Source: Massariosphaeria phaeospora (Eukaryota; Ascomycota; Dothideomycetes; Pleosporales). Taken from it: DNA of 64,000 bases. The stretch spans positions 1,240,001 to 1,304,000 of the forward strand of contig JAADJZ010000009.1 of assembly GCA_011032825.1 (NCBI GenBank). Reading direction: 5' to 3'. A model generated the notes under the pieces. The model saw only the letters and a program-made list of their open reading frames with translations. It was not told the origin of the DNA and made no database searches. Shown one piece after another: positions 22,465 through 34,120 of the stretch. Numbering within the stretch: the first letter of the stretch is position 1; each line of letters begins with the position of its first letter. The position numbers and the translations under genes were made by a program.

Positions 22465-25400
22465 GCTGGGTCCATTTTGCAGCGAGAATCGACCGGAAAT
22501 GCCGATCACGCTCGTCCCTAGCAATTTCTAATGCAGCATTACTAGTATTGTTGAAGCGGTAGACGGCTCCTTTACATTTTTCACGCTCCTCTAGCAACTG
22601 TGGATGAAAAGGCTGGAAGGGCTCCCCATTCAGCATCTTATCTTTCTCGGACTTGGGAGGTGGTGGAGGAGGTGCGGGGATGTAGTGAGATGGAGGTGGC
22701 CCGGGTGGAGCAGCAGTCTGTGGCGCCTGGTGCATTGGCGGCTGTGAGTGTGGTTGATGTGGCTGCTGCGATTGGTGATGCAATGCAGCCTCTGCAGTTA
22801 CTACAGGAGAACTGCTCACCACCTGGCTCATGGTCTGTGGGGTGTGATGGAAGATACGAGGATTGTGTTGTCGTTGTTGAGGGGTACCCTGACTCGGGTG
22901 CGGCGCATGGTGGTCGTTTGAAGGAGGTCTTCCATGCCCTGAAGTCGGCGGTGGAGGCGGGTAATCCGAGGGTTGACGTTGCTCTGGTGGGTATGAAGCA
23001 CGAGGGGGATCACGCCAGCCCCAACCATTCGCCGTTGGTTGACGCTCATGCTCCTCCACAACAGTCGGTCGAGCTCGGGTGCCATCATTCCCGTTAGGGG
23101 CATTGGGATCTGGGTAGGCTTCCCGGTTATTGGTGCCATGGCTGGCAAGGTCAGCACATATATAGCTAACGATGCACAATGCTTACTTGTGATAGAGCTG
23201 AGCGGAATCAGCGGCAAACCGATCCTTGGCCTGCAGCGGAGGGTGGGTCTTCGTAACTCCGTTCTTCGGCCATGGGATTTTATTAGCGTAGCCTTCGCAG
23301 ATGAAACCTCCGCGACTGCAATTATTGCCTACAGTAAAGTGTTAGCATTGCTGGGGTAACTGTATTGTGAGAGACGACACTTGCATTCTGGCTTTGCCTC
23401 GTCACACTTCTTCTTGCGCCGCCGACATGTGCCGCAGCCAGTCTTGGTACGATTCGCAAATTGCTGGGAGGCGTTAGCGTATACTCGCTTCTGAATGATT
23501 GTCTTCTTACTCTCTTCCTCTTCTTCGGATCGACATGCACACCGGCACGTGTGATTTCAGTCGTGTTGCCTTGTTCGTCGTCTGGCGAGTCTGCGCCATT
23601 CATATCGGAATGCAAGCCGCCGTTAAGGTCGCGCGAGGCTTCCTCGATGCTTCTTGGATCTCGGTGGCGACTGTCTGGATAATTCCTTTGCGTCCCATCC
23701 TGAGAATCTCTTGAATGCCAGTTCCGGTCGTGCTCTCTCCTATCCACTGGGGGAAGGGTGCGCTGCTGGTGCTCCAAGGAATAAGCATGAGTAGGTAAGG
23801 CTGTGTTTGGGGAGTTGTGGCCACTGCCAGGTCCGTACGAGCCGCGGCGACGCCTAGATGGCGGAGAGCCGTTGGGAGAAGGAGGAGAAGGATATGAGCT
23901 GCCGTCCTCAGTCGAACTGGATCGCTTTCGCTTGGCGGAGCTATCTGGGGATCGGGAACGCGAGGGGGAGAGTGAGTGGTGGCCGTTGGACAGGCCGTTC
24001 TCAGACAGTCTTGGCCCCGGATTCCAGTCGTCTCTTCCCAGCAACGGAGCCTTCGGATCTTGATTTCGATCTGGGCTGTTGCGAGGAAACGATCTCACGT
24101 GGATAGTGTCAGAGGTCATGCCGTTCATAGCATGCAGACTGCGGGGCGACGGTGGAGAAGCTCTTCCATTCACAGCCGTGAATGCGGAAACTAGGGGTTC
24201 TCCAGATTTTTCTTTGAGCATGAAGCCAGGAGTGTTCAGCAGAGGTGCATGTACCACAGACGGCATTGTACGTTCCGCAGTGACAGGTGGAAATCTGTCA
24301 GAAAAACGACAGTGGTTCGCCGAACACAAGACTGGATGCTCGCTGATAACGCGCCAGTGAAGGCTGCTCGCAGGGGCTGCAACGGCTATCTCCGCGGTTG
24401 AGGGGAGCAGATGCGCAATGCAGCGAAGGTCTCTGGCAGCAAGCCCAGGGCGAAATACAGTTTGCGATGTTGCAGAAGTCGGCTTTCGCGCTTGTTGCAG
24501 GCACGCGGAGCTGATCACTGACGCGGGAAGCCGGGAGTGTGTGGTTGCCGTTTGCCGTGTGCCGGTCGCCCACGTCCCCAGCCAACTCTTTCCACGGCGT
24601 GCTGGCGGGAGTTTGCGGGTTTGCGGGTGTGCTTCGTCCGGTGTGTGGTGGAATGCTTGGATGGGCAGTGGTGTCAGGAATCCGGGATCGTAGACAGCGG
24701 GCGGCGCGGGCAGTGATGTACTATATGAAAGTGCCGGCGACGGGAGCAGCAGCAGCAGCAGCAGGACAGGACCGGCGGCTCTCCCGTCGCGAGGCACGGG
24801 CGGTGTATAAGAAACGACAGCTATCCAGAGGCTCGAAGGTCTGGCGGGGAGGGGCGCAGTAGTGGCCAGCATCGAAGCAAGACCCGCCGTGATCACTCTG
24901 CTCTGATGCGCGGCAGGGGCCATCCTGGGCCGGGCGCGTCTGATTGGGCGCACGGCCTGCAGCCCAGGCGGTTACTGGCTTAGCGGCTGGCTCCAGGCTT
25001 AGCGGCTCCCGAGCGCTGCTGCTGCGAACCCCACGCGAACACCCGTTCCACGTGATAAAAACGCGGGGATTTTTTACATAAGCACGGCCTGCATCTGTAA
25101 GACATCGCCCAGCTGTTTTTTGGCGAAAAACCGTCGTCTGGGGCTCCAGAGACGGGCGAGGTGCCTAGAGGGGGGCATGAGAGCCCAGCGGGCGACCGGG
25201 GTGCGATCCCGAGGAACTGGGCGGCTAGCAGCCAGCAGCACGGGGCGCCGTCGCGAGCGGCAGACGGCACGCTGATTGGGCGCGTGGGCGCCCGTGTGCG
25301 GGTGCGTCGAGAACGACCTCTGGCCTCGAGGCAGGACGGGCGAGCCTATTTTTGCGTCTGCCGCGCCTATGCCCGCCGGGGGAGTCAGCAGCAGCGGGCG

Positions 25401-25552
25401 GCGGGCAGCGGGCGAGTCGGGCGGGCGAGGGACGCGAGCGGAGGGCGAAGGCGAAGGCGAAGGGCTGCAGCATGGGGCCGGCCTAAACACTCGGGCCGAC
25501 ACGCCCCCTACCCTCCAGACTCCAGCGCTGCAAAGGCGCACTCAACAGCAAC

Positions 25553-25577
25553 AGCACCACCACCACCACCACCACCG
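25553..25577. repeat. CAC trinucleotide tract
   Basis: About eight tandem CAC/ACC units inside the GC-rich gene-free block. Confidence 0.85.
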
Positions 25578-28500
25578 CCAGCAGACCCATGGCTCAGCCG
25601 CCAGCGCTCGCCGCCGGGCTGCGCGCTGGCCGCCTGCAGTCTGGCCTGGTTTGGCGCCGCTTTCTCGCGCGCGGCGGCTCGGTGGAGGGAAAGGCGGCCG
25701 GCACTGCCTCGTCGCAGCTTAGCCGCCCGGGACAGCCTGTGCAGACGACTCTGGCCGGCCGCTGTTTCACGCCCATGCTCGAATAAGAAGGCCTCAGCAG
25801 CTGCCAGAGCCGGTGCCCGGGCGTTTCATTTGGCTGCTCGACAAGCGGCGAGCTCGGCGCCGCACCACGCACCTGGGCACTCACCCACTCACCAACAAGG
25901 CTCGTCTGGTCTCTGCCGCTCGCTTGCCTCCAGCGCCGCCAAAGTCACCGCCCGTCACCACCCCCCTTCTGACGAGCGGGCGTGGACGCGGCACAGCACC
26001 GCACAGCTCACGCATCTCACGCCGCCGGGGGGGTCGTCTGCAGGCCCTCGCTGGCCGTTACGCTACACGGTGCTGCGCTGTCGCTGCGATGCGATGTGGC
26101 TGCGTGTGTGGGCGCGGCTATCGCTCACCGAGTCACGAGATTGCGACTCACCCGGGCACGAGCGTTGGCTGCCCTGCCCCGACGACGACGACGGCCCAAA
26201 GCCGCCGCCTCCACGGCCGCATGCTGGCACGGAACCCTACACGGAACCCTACGCCTCCCCCCTCCCCCGGTCGCTACGCTCTACGCGCCCTCGCCCTGTC
26301 GAGCATCCGCAGCAGCCCTCGCCCCACGCCCGCACCAATGCCGTCGTCGCGCGCAAGCGCAGCAACCCAACCCAGCTCGGCTAAAGGGCGACCACTGACG
26401 ACGTGCAAGGCGCCTTTGCAGATCGGCCGTGCTTTGGCCTCTGCATCCTCTCGATATTCCTGCGCTCCGGCTTGCGCAGGCCAATCGACCGCGTGTCCCC
26501 TTTGGGTGCCGTGCATGTCCAGTCGAACGGCGGCACTGGATGCCCCTCCATGGCCCCCGCTGCTCTCACGGCGCCAGTCTCAGCGACCGCGCTCGAATCC
26601 AAAAACCTCTCTCTATTTAGGCCTCCGCGCATTCTCTTCTGCCCTGCTGGGACCGCGCCGTCCCGCTCCCGAGCAGATTAAGAACTGTTGGGACTGCGAC
26701 TGCACGGCGCCTGAATCACCCTTCGGAGCGCCCCAATACTTTCCAGGGCCTCTGATCGGTGCAGGCTGGGCAAGTGGCCTGCGTCCAATTCCGCCTCTAA
26801 ATTGGGAGGTATTGATTTCTTTCCGTGGTTCCAGGCGCGGCTGTCGCTGGTCAGCTGAAGAGAGCAGTCAGCAGCGCAGGATGCCTCTCCGCGTTTAGCT
26901 TCGCCTGATTCCGCCTTAGCGAACCGTTGGACATTGAAGCGCGCTTAATCTCGGACCTCAACTGCAACCATCCACCACAGAGCATGCTCGAGTCCACGAC
27001 ATTGGGCCGGAGACTTGCTAGGATCCGGACGTCGATGTGCTGACCCTACTCCGTACACCTAGGAGCTTGGGGTATGCTAGGACCCGAGTCGTGATGCTGT
27101 CTGCTGTGCCGCAACGCTCGTCCTCGGCCGCGGCTGCAGGGTCGTTTGGAACAAGAATAAATTGACGCGATCAGTCTTCCCCCATGTTGGAATATCTCGA
27201 CGTTCACTGGCCTAAATGGCGCTTGGCGTGGATCAAAAACCTAATCTAGCGCCTGGCATCCCTGATCTGACGCTGCCCGGACTCCAGACGCGTGTCTCGC
27301 TCGTGCAAAAAGTAGTCGAAGAGACCACGTCCGACACTCGACAGCCAGCATCATAAGGTGCAGCGACCAGACCGTATACACCGACTTGCCTCGGTTCTAG
27401 CTAATGCAGAGCTGTCTGTGTGTCTGGCCTTTCGCATGGCCGGCTTCTATTGTTGGCGGCGAAGCCATCCTACCGGCTACGCATTCCAAGATTCAGTGCG
27501 GTATCGGTCAGACGTTCGAGTTACTTGACGTAGCCAGAACGGCGATTACAGCGACGAGTATACTCACGCGCTGTCCGTGCCCCTCCGCCTTGCCTTGCGC
27601 CGCACGCTAACGAGCACGTATTGCCTGTTGCACACCGCAAATGTTGTCGAAAACAATCGCTCTGCGAATCACTGACCACCGTCTCCAAGGCCGGAACCGG
27701 TGAGGATTCATCACGCCCACCGACAGGATGTCTGTTTTCGACTTACACGACTGTGCCGCTCGTATCTCGCGCATCTTGGGGCCGAAAGTGATGGTCATGT
27801 CTCACGGCGTCGAGCCTTCAACTCCTACCTACAGGAAAGTTTCCCGAAGATGCGGCCCCCTGTCTGGCTGACGGCGGACCAGAGGCCGCGTGATAGTCGC
27901 AGTTCGTGACTGTGCTGGCAGGGAAGGGTACCGAGGCCTGTGTCAACAACCACTTTTCACTTCCTGCATGGTAAGCGCGGGGATCATGGACAGACGCTTC
28001 CGCATCGGTGAGCATGATGCACGGCGCGCATATTCTCTTGTCTCTTGGAGAACCTAACTGTTCGCTGGCATCATTTACTATGCAGAAGCGTGGCACGCCC
28101 CGGATTTGGACTTGCTTGCATACAATACACACAGCATGAGTCCTGACGATTCGATATTCGGCGGCCGGATTGGTGGACATAAGATGGTCACGCGTACAGC
28201 TACCTATATCTCCCGCAGGGGTTCTCTATACCCGCTCCAGGAGAAGGATCTCGTCTTCGTTTGCCTCCTGGACGATGACGTAAGCGAGGTACATGCTGGA
28301 CTGCGACAACGACCCATTTAGTACCAACTTTTATGGTACTGACTCAAACACTAGCTAAAGCTGTAGCAACACGGCACTGTCTTACCCCAAGATCTGTCAA
28401 CTCGAAGGCTTTTTAGAACTGGTCTAGGCCACTCCGGGACTCGGTGAGCGCTAAAGCACGACGCAAATGCGATTCAAGTGGACACTTGAGGCTCACGCGG

Positions 28501-29168
28501 CAACTGTCAAGGCGCTGCGCAGGCCCAGATCTTTTTTGCTCTCTCCTCACGTAAGAACCTAACCTGCCGCAGTGAGAACGGCACAGCCCTACCCCTCAAC
28601 TATCCACATTCCTGCATGATGTTAGAGCTATCGACATGTCTTCCAGCCACTTCACAACCAAATCATTCTCTAGGAAAATCCTCTTCTATATCGAACGTGT
28701 CCTAAGACTCACTCACAGCATAGCTTCTCCTTGGACCTCTCTCTTATTTCTGCACGCACTACCTACCTCAAAACTCTCTACTCAAGTTAGGCTACGCTAC
28801 CCAACTAGACAAAACAGTAAAAATCGCCACATTAATATGATGCAACATTACTATTCTAGTACATTAGCAAAACAACATCCTTTTCTCGCTATAGTGCCTA
28901 CCCAAAACCTCTCGATTATACTATTACCATAACATTAGCACCCTGCGCGTCCTAACCGGGACTTCGCCTACACACACGTAAATTCTATCAAGGGCATGTC
29001 GCATATGCATATATCGAACCAAACTGAACCTAACTGAACTGCTAGCCAGGCAAAAGTGAGCTTCAATACCTGGGGTCTAGTCTAGACCACCGCAACGTTG
29101 GGCCATCAGATCGGATATGTACCCACCAGCTCGACTATCTTGTCTCGTCCTGTTATATTGTGTTACGC

Positions 29169-29263
29169 GCAAGTCTAAGTACAAGTACAAGTACAAGTAC
29201 TCAAGTGAAGTCAAGTACAAGTTAAGTCCAAGTATAAGTACAAGTCAAGTACGAGTACAAGGC
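29169..29263. repeat. Imperfect AAGTAC/CAAGT tandem array
   Basis: About 95 bp built from AAGTAC and CAAGT words in a row, with drift between units. Non-coding; probably replication slippage. Confidence 0.85.
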
Positions 29264-29538
29264 AAACCAAGTCCCAAGACCAATCAAGTATTAGCCCAGT
29301 CCAGTCCAGTTCAGCCCAGTCAGCAGAAGAAGACCGAAAAAATAAACCCACCGAGGTAAAATACCTGCCAAACAGACAAGTAGAACAAGGCGGCGGCCTC
29401 GCAATGAGATGAGATCTCCAATAAACACTTCTCTCATCCTTGTACCGGGCTGTAAGTGCAGCGGTCTTTGCATCAGGATGCGGTGTGAGATAGATGGGAT
29501 AAGAGGATGTTTACGTATACACGTGTATGGGGTGGGAA

Positions 29539-29558
29539 GGGGGGGGGGGGGGGGGGGG
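29539..29558. repeat. Poly-G tract, 20 nt
   Basis: An unbroken run of 20 G followed by a TGTG-rich segment. Length is likely variable and hard to sequence accurately. Confidence 0.9.
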
Positions 29559-29993
29559 TGTGGCTGTGTGTGGAGAGGGAGTGAGAGAGGTTCAGGTTTA
29601 GGTGTAATGGTATCTACTTCAAAATAAAGCGTATGGTCGTGTCGAACTGTGTCGGGGTTAGGAATAATAGAAGAGCTTGCCCAACCTGACTTTTCCGGAC
29701 TTGACTTAGCTCAACGTACCTACGGTCGTGCGCAGCTGGACACTTTAACCGCAACGTTCGTCAACGTTAATGTTAAGAGAGAGAGAGAGAGATAGGGGGA
29801 ATTGCTTGCGACGGACATGCTGAGAACATCAACTATAACCGTTAAACTTCTATCATCATCGTCAACTGGTAGGTATTCTAGATATTTTTATCGCCGCATA
29901 ACCCCCTGCTTCCATCAAAAGATACTTTGCTCCGCTCCGCTCCCGAATCCCATCCCATCCCATCGCACCTCATTCAGGGACCCTCGGACTCAC

Positions 29994-31319
29994 TCAATAC
30001 TCGCCATATCCACATCCATCATCGCAGTAATCGTCCCCGCCATCCTCATCACCATCCTCCTCACATCCACCGCCATCACCATCCTCCTCACATCCACCGC
30101 CATCACCATCATCCTCACCACCATCGCAGTACTCCTCCGCCCCGCAATCCACATACCCATCCTCGTCGTCGTCGTCGTCGTCGTCGTTGAAATCCTCGCG
30201 CAGCTCACGTTGTTGTCCAGCGTCGCCATTGTCAAGCACGCTAAAGCCTGAGAAGAAAGGCGCTGGGCTCGCACTGCGTTGTTGGATGAGGGGTTGTTGA
30301 ACGGGACTTTGGTGCATGGAGGCGGTTCGATGGGTGGCTGAGGGGGTTATGGGTTGGCTTGAGTTGACGTCTTCGTCGTCGTCGTCGTGGACTGTGGGCT
30401 GCTGGTTTTTGGGCTGGGGGTATGGGGTTTGTTGGTGTCTGTGATGGTTCTGCTCTCGGTGGTTGTTCTGTTGGTAGCTGTTCGGTTGATAGCTGTTCGG
30501 TTGATAGCTGTTCGGTTGATAGCTGTTCGGTTGGTAGCTGTTCTGCTGACAATCCTCCTCTCGATGCCCATCCTGCCGCCACCCTTGATCTCTCGGATAC
30601 GAACTCCGCGCTGAGCCCAAAGACGCAGAAGCCTCGGCTTGCTGCGCATCAACCCGGCGATACGCATCCAGCAACTCCCTTGCCTCATCAAAATCTTCCG
30701 TGTTCCCCAAACGCAGGCCGTGAGACTCCACGCTCCTCTTCCGACCGCCCCAGCAGTCTTCCATCACGCGGTAGTCGGATTTGTTGTCCCACCTGGACCC
30801 ATCGTGAGATTGGGAGCTCGCGGAATCGGGTGGCGGCTCTCTGGAGTAGCCTGACTGGGTGTTTTGGTTGCGGGGGGACGTGTAGGCTGTCGTGGTAGAC
30901 ATGTCGGGACGAGACTGGGCGCTTCTAGATTTCTGGGCTGGGTCGTCTGAGATGTTGTTCTCATGTTCATTTTCGATGTAGTCTGATCTACCAGACTGAG
31001 TTTGGGGTTGAGAGATGTAGTCAGAGTCCGAGTCCGATCCGCCCTCATAGTAACAATCCGTAGACTTATTCACCGAGTGCTGGTTGGGTGAACGGGACAT
31101 GTAGTCCGCGCTGTGCAGCTGGGGTGTATAGGAAGACTGAAATTGCCCATACTTGTGATCACTTAGTCTTCCAGTATAATTCGATGCTCTAGCCATGCCG
31201 TTCTCCGCATTGCCCTCTTGGTAGCGCGGTTGCGTGCTAGTACTGAAGCCGTAGCCTTGACCGTAGCCGTAGCCTTGATCACTGCTATACGCGTTGCCGG
31301 TATCGCTCTGATACGCCAT
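29994..31319 (-). CDS. Low-complexity orphan protein with NSYQP repeats and acidic Cys-rich tail
   Basis: A single-exon frame of 441 codons starting MAYQSDTGNAYSS. I do not recognise the family. The first 40 residues are Gly/Tyr/Gln-rich. The middle is Ser/Asp/Gln-rich, and one ordered-looking helix stands out (DFDEARELLDAYRRVDAQQA, about 225-245). Five near-identical NSYQP units come from a 15-bp tandem repeat (about 30470-30545). The tail is very acidic (DDDDDDDEDG), with repeated GGGCEEDGD units and seven or so cysteines. It ends CGYGEY. It looks largely disordered, with no signal peptide or membrane segment. Coding status rests on the long frame, an ordered N-terminus and amino-acid bias, so it is less certain than its neighbours. 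Confidence 0.6.
   Translation of the reverse strand: MAYQSDTGNAYSSDQGYGYGQGYGFSTSTQPRYQEGNAENGMARASNYTGRLSDHKYGQFQSSYTPQLHSADYMSRSPNQHSVNKSTDCYYEGGSDSDSDYISQPQTQSGRSDYIENEHENNISDDPAQKSRSAQSRPDMSTTTAYTSPRNQNTQSGYSREPPPDSASSQSHDGSRWDNKSDYRVMEDCWGGRKRSVESHGLRLGNTEDFDEARELLDAYRRVDAQQAEASASLGSARSSYPRDQGWRQDGHREEDCQQNSYQPNSYQPNSYQPNSYQPNSYQQNNHREQNHHRHQQTPYPQPKNQQPTVHDDDDEDVNSSQPITPSATHRTASMHQSPVQQPLIQQRSASPAPFFSGFSVLDNGDAGQQRELREDFNDDDDDDDEDGYVDCGAEEYCDGGEDDGDGGGCEEDGDGGGCEEDGDEDGGDDYCDDGCGYGEY
30470..30545. repeat. 15-bp tandem repeat inside the orphan gene
   Basis: Five units of about 15 bp (GTAGCTGTTCGGTTG and variants) encode the NSYQP repeats of the minus-strand orphan protein. It is in frame, so copy-number changes would not shift the protein. 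Confidence 0.9.
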
Positions 31320-31769
31320 GATGGTGCGATATCGAGACTTGCTGTTGCTGTGTGCGTTGTGCAGCTGCAGAATGGTGGTGCAGGTCTGCTCGAAACACAA
31401 TCGCAAATCATGCCCACTGCTCTTTCCCCCCACATCGATCTCGCCGGTTAGGGAAAGAAGCCTGTACACGTGGTTGGCTCTTGACGTGCATGATGCTTTT
31501 GGGCTAAGCTGCAATCAGTTAGCAGCAGTCTTTCCTCAAGAAGGCAGTCTTTCTATCCTACAAATTCGCAATATTCCCTGATGCTAGTGAGGAATTCGGT
31601 CATCCGAGTGGTAGGGTAGTGCCAATTGGGCGAGATTGCAGCAGTTTCATGGGACCTCGGGGTGGCCACGAGTATTGCGGATTTTTACGGTATATGCCGA
31701 TTGGGAACGTACTCTTGGCCTTGATCATGCCATCGGTAGCAGCTCGCAAAGTACCATTCTCGTATCGCG
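31320..31769. other. Intergenic: orphan-gene promoter and 3' end of the Zn2Cys6 gene
   Basis: 450 bp. The orphan frame stays open on the minus strand to 31514, so its true start could be upstream of the ATG chosen. Nothing else was seen. Confidence 0.5.
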
Positions 31770-34120
31770 TCAGATCAGCAATCTCTCCTCCACATCATCA
31801 CTATCCGTCTGCAGGTAGTCAGGCGTTGCGCACACTGTTTTCAGCTTGGGTGGGTGCGAATTGACACCAGTGCCAGATAGTGGAAGGAAGGCAGGTGTGG
31901 TTTCTGGCATTTCAAAGTCTGGGGACTGCAGGCCGGAGGCGAAGTCGAAGGTAGGAGGTACCGATTGGCATGCCCGGCAAATGCTCCCTGTTCTTGTAAC
32001 GTTACATGAAACACATACGCGGCATGCGCCCACGGCTCGTAGCTGTTTAGCCTCCCTGCTGGTCGGCACAAGGGGACCGCTCCTTCGGCTTCCTCTCTGC
32101 GGCCGGGGGTTGACCCTAGGTTCGCGTTCCAAGCTACCTGGTAGAGCTGCTGGTGTCTGAAGATTGACTATGTCATCCGGTGTTGTTGTGGGGTCGTAGA
32201 AATCAAAGCCAGTGTGTTGCTCAGGCAGATCGATACGGGAGCAACATCGATGAGCCCAAGCGAAAGGCGCTTCGGAGTGACGACCTTCCAGAGGATGTTC
32301 AGTAGAGAAGTCTAATGATGTCGGATGATTCCAATCCAAGGTAGTCAGATCGTCGTAGTGCATATCTAGAGACATATCAACACCCGTCCAGGGGGTGATA
32401 TCGAGCAGACTCTCAGAGGCGGCGGGATAATAAGCCGTATTTGGTATTATGCAATCCTCGCTGAACGGTGACTGGCAGTTCTGGCAGAGGCCATTCAGAT
32501 CCAGCACAGCCCAGAAAGTATCGCAAACCACGCACTTGAGCAGGTCAGCATTGACGGTCAGCTCGGCTGCGTCAAAGTCATCGAGGTCCAAATCGATGCT
32601 GTTCATTGACTCGCCCTCAGACGAGGAGACGATCCAATCAGCTGGAGGTTCGATTCTGTAGTGCATTTCAAGCCCGGTTGAATCGTTCCAGGTGAATGCC
32701 GCCGGTTTGTTCCACTGGCTCTTCCATTTATCGCAGAGGGTTTTCTCGTCACTGGAAGCCTCGAGTAGGGAAGTGGCCTTGCCGATATAGATGATGTAGT
32801 GGCATAGAAGACGGAGTAAGGCGCCTTCTCTTGACTCTGGTTCTGTGTTGTCGGGCTCTTCATTCTCTAACGCCTATAGCAGTAGGTTAGTAAACACTTA
32901 GTCAAACAGACAACATGCTACCCGCGGCGTTAGGAAAGTCACTAGATAGATATGATGGGATGATATCGAAGTAAGAAGAAACAGACTTCAGCTAGTTCAG
33001 TGTGCCTATGCAAGAGGACGCTGACAAAACGGAGTTTCTTTTAGGCTGGGTTATTGTTGTAGTGCCAATAGGGGTTCAAAATAAGAGCGCTCAACTTACA
33101 TCCCCTAATGTATACCTCATGCCTACCGTAATACCCAGCAATAGTAAGAACAGCGACCGCAATTTGCTGAGCTTATCTTCAGAAGCCTCAATCTCCGATG
33201 GCCGCAACAAAGGATCGAGCGTTCGAAAAAGCCTATTCCCCACACAATCGCGCACGGATCGGATCTCCTCGTGGGTATACTCTTGGTACCCGCCCTGCAT
33301 ACCCGTAGTATAGAGATGCGTCGTCAGGTGTACGAAGAGCCGCAAGTCTCGGCCGAGACTAGGATCCAGCGCGTTCTCCAGGAGGTTCGTGTTTGTGCTG
33401 CACGAAAAGATACCAACCACGGAGAACGTAGGCGGTGCGTAGTCGTCGGAGAGCCAGCTAGCGAGGTGCGACGAGGCAGCTTCGACGTTCAGAGCGAAGG
33501 GGATGTGGAAGTCTAGAGAGACGTCGTCCTGTAAGAGGTCTTCCATGATGTTGCTAATCCGCGCTTGGTCGATTATGCTGTTTGCTACCCGACGTGAGCG
33601 TGTGTGCGATTTTTGATAATAAGGCCATACATACCGTTCTCAAAGATGTTCATGGTCTGGAAGGAAGGACGGATGCATTCCATCCACATTAATGCTCGAG
33701 TGCCGGCCGCGGCTCTAGCTGCTGCCAGGCATGTCTTGCATGGGTCATCTCCAGAGCACTAGTGGGATGTCAGTATACGGTCTGTAGAGAATATTGAGTT
33801 TGGTATACCGCTCGTTTCAGAAGCCTACATCTCAAGCAAGCTTTCTTCATACGAACACCCCTCACTTCCTCTTTACGAGCAGTCGAGAACGATGATCTGT
33901 GATACATGTTCACATCATTGCCTGCTAGCGAGAAGCATGCGAATGCACCAGCTGAAGTGGCTTTACTGTATCCGGGTCTCTTCCCGCGTTCTTGCTTAGC
34001 TCGGGACTGGCTTTGCTGCTTCCTTCGTTTTTGGTGGTGGGTCGAAGACGAGCGAGCGGAAGATATTTGAAGATCCAATTCCATAGTTTGGGTGCTCAAG
34101 GGATATGCAAGCTGTTCCAT
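31770..34120 (-). CDS. Zn2Cys6-type regulator with extra C-terminal Cys clusters
   Basis: Likely nuclear transcription factor. Exons 34120-33809, 33758-33635, 33584-33100 and 32873-31770 give 674 residues. The binuclear zinc cluster spans the first junction: [10 protein letters not shown] then [10 protein letters not shown], with a last Cys about 17 residues on (WMECIRPSF), a longer final loop than the classical six residues. A Leu-rich helical region (about 150-300) resembles the middle domain of this class. The C-terminal third has two more Cys sets: a CX2C-X12-CX2C zinc-ribbon-like pair (CVVC about 421, CQNC about 437), and CRVCVSC with CRAC near 590. The final exon is acidic. The start is uncertain: the ATG at 34120, the Met at 34084 or one nearer the zinc cluster are all possible. 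Confidence 0.76.

Larger units (their letters stand above)
18873..24266 (-). pseudogene. Zn2Cys6 + maltose-acetyltransferase-like fusion gene, split by a hAT element
   Basis: Exons are 24266-23511, 23463-23385, 23328-23187, 23141-22457 (interrupted), then 19354-18995 and 18941-18873. Without the transposon they form one frame of 696 codons. The N-terminus is Ser/Pro-rich and disordered. A Zn2Cys6 binuclear cluster follows at about 261-290 (CGTCRRRKKKC, DEAKPECNNC, SRGGFIC), then a Pro/Gln/His-rich linker. A Mac domain (MLNGEPFQPFHPQLLEERE, about 497-550) leads into a left-handed beta-helix acetyltransferase with hexapeptide turns such as IGPNVTI, VHIGANCTI and IGTGAIVYPGS, ending DVVVRGNPAEVRVV. 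Intron 2 is GC-AG and lies inside the Zn cluster. The insertion falls at codon 554, where Mac meets the beta-helix, so the catalytic half is cut off. Such fusions are a fungal architecture; the substrate is unknown. Confidence 0.88.
24267..29993. other. 5.7-kb stretch without a convincing gene
   Basis: 24.3-26.9 kb is strongly GC-rich with long open frames on both strands (for example 25161-26384), made mainly of Arg, Ala, Pro and Ser, as expected from base composition. 26.9-28.6 kb is more balanced, with only short frames. 28.6-29.0 kb is A/C-rich. 29.1-29.8 kb carries microsatellites and a long G run. It may serve as a long promoter or leader for the Zn2Cys6-acetyltransferase gene (start 24266, minus). 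I recognise no protein domain, tRNA or rRNA here. Confidence 0.5.

Noticed and set aside
25161..26384. 407-codon open frame in the GC-rich gap
   Set aside because: Arg/Ala/Pro/Ser-rich composition, equally long frames on the other strand and in other phases, and no motif; it fits a GC-rich artefact.
30470..30545. CRISPR-like array
   Set aside because: It is a contiguous 15-bp coding tandem repeat without spacers, in a eukaryotic gene.
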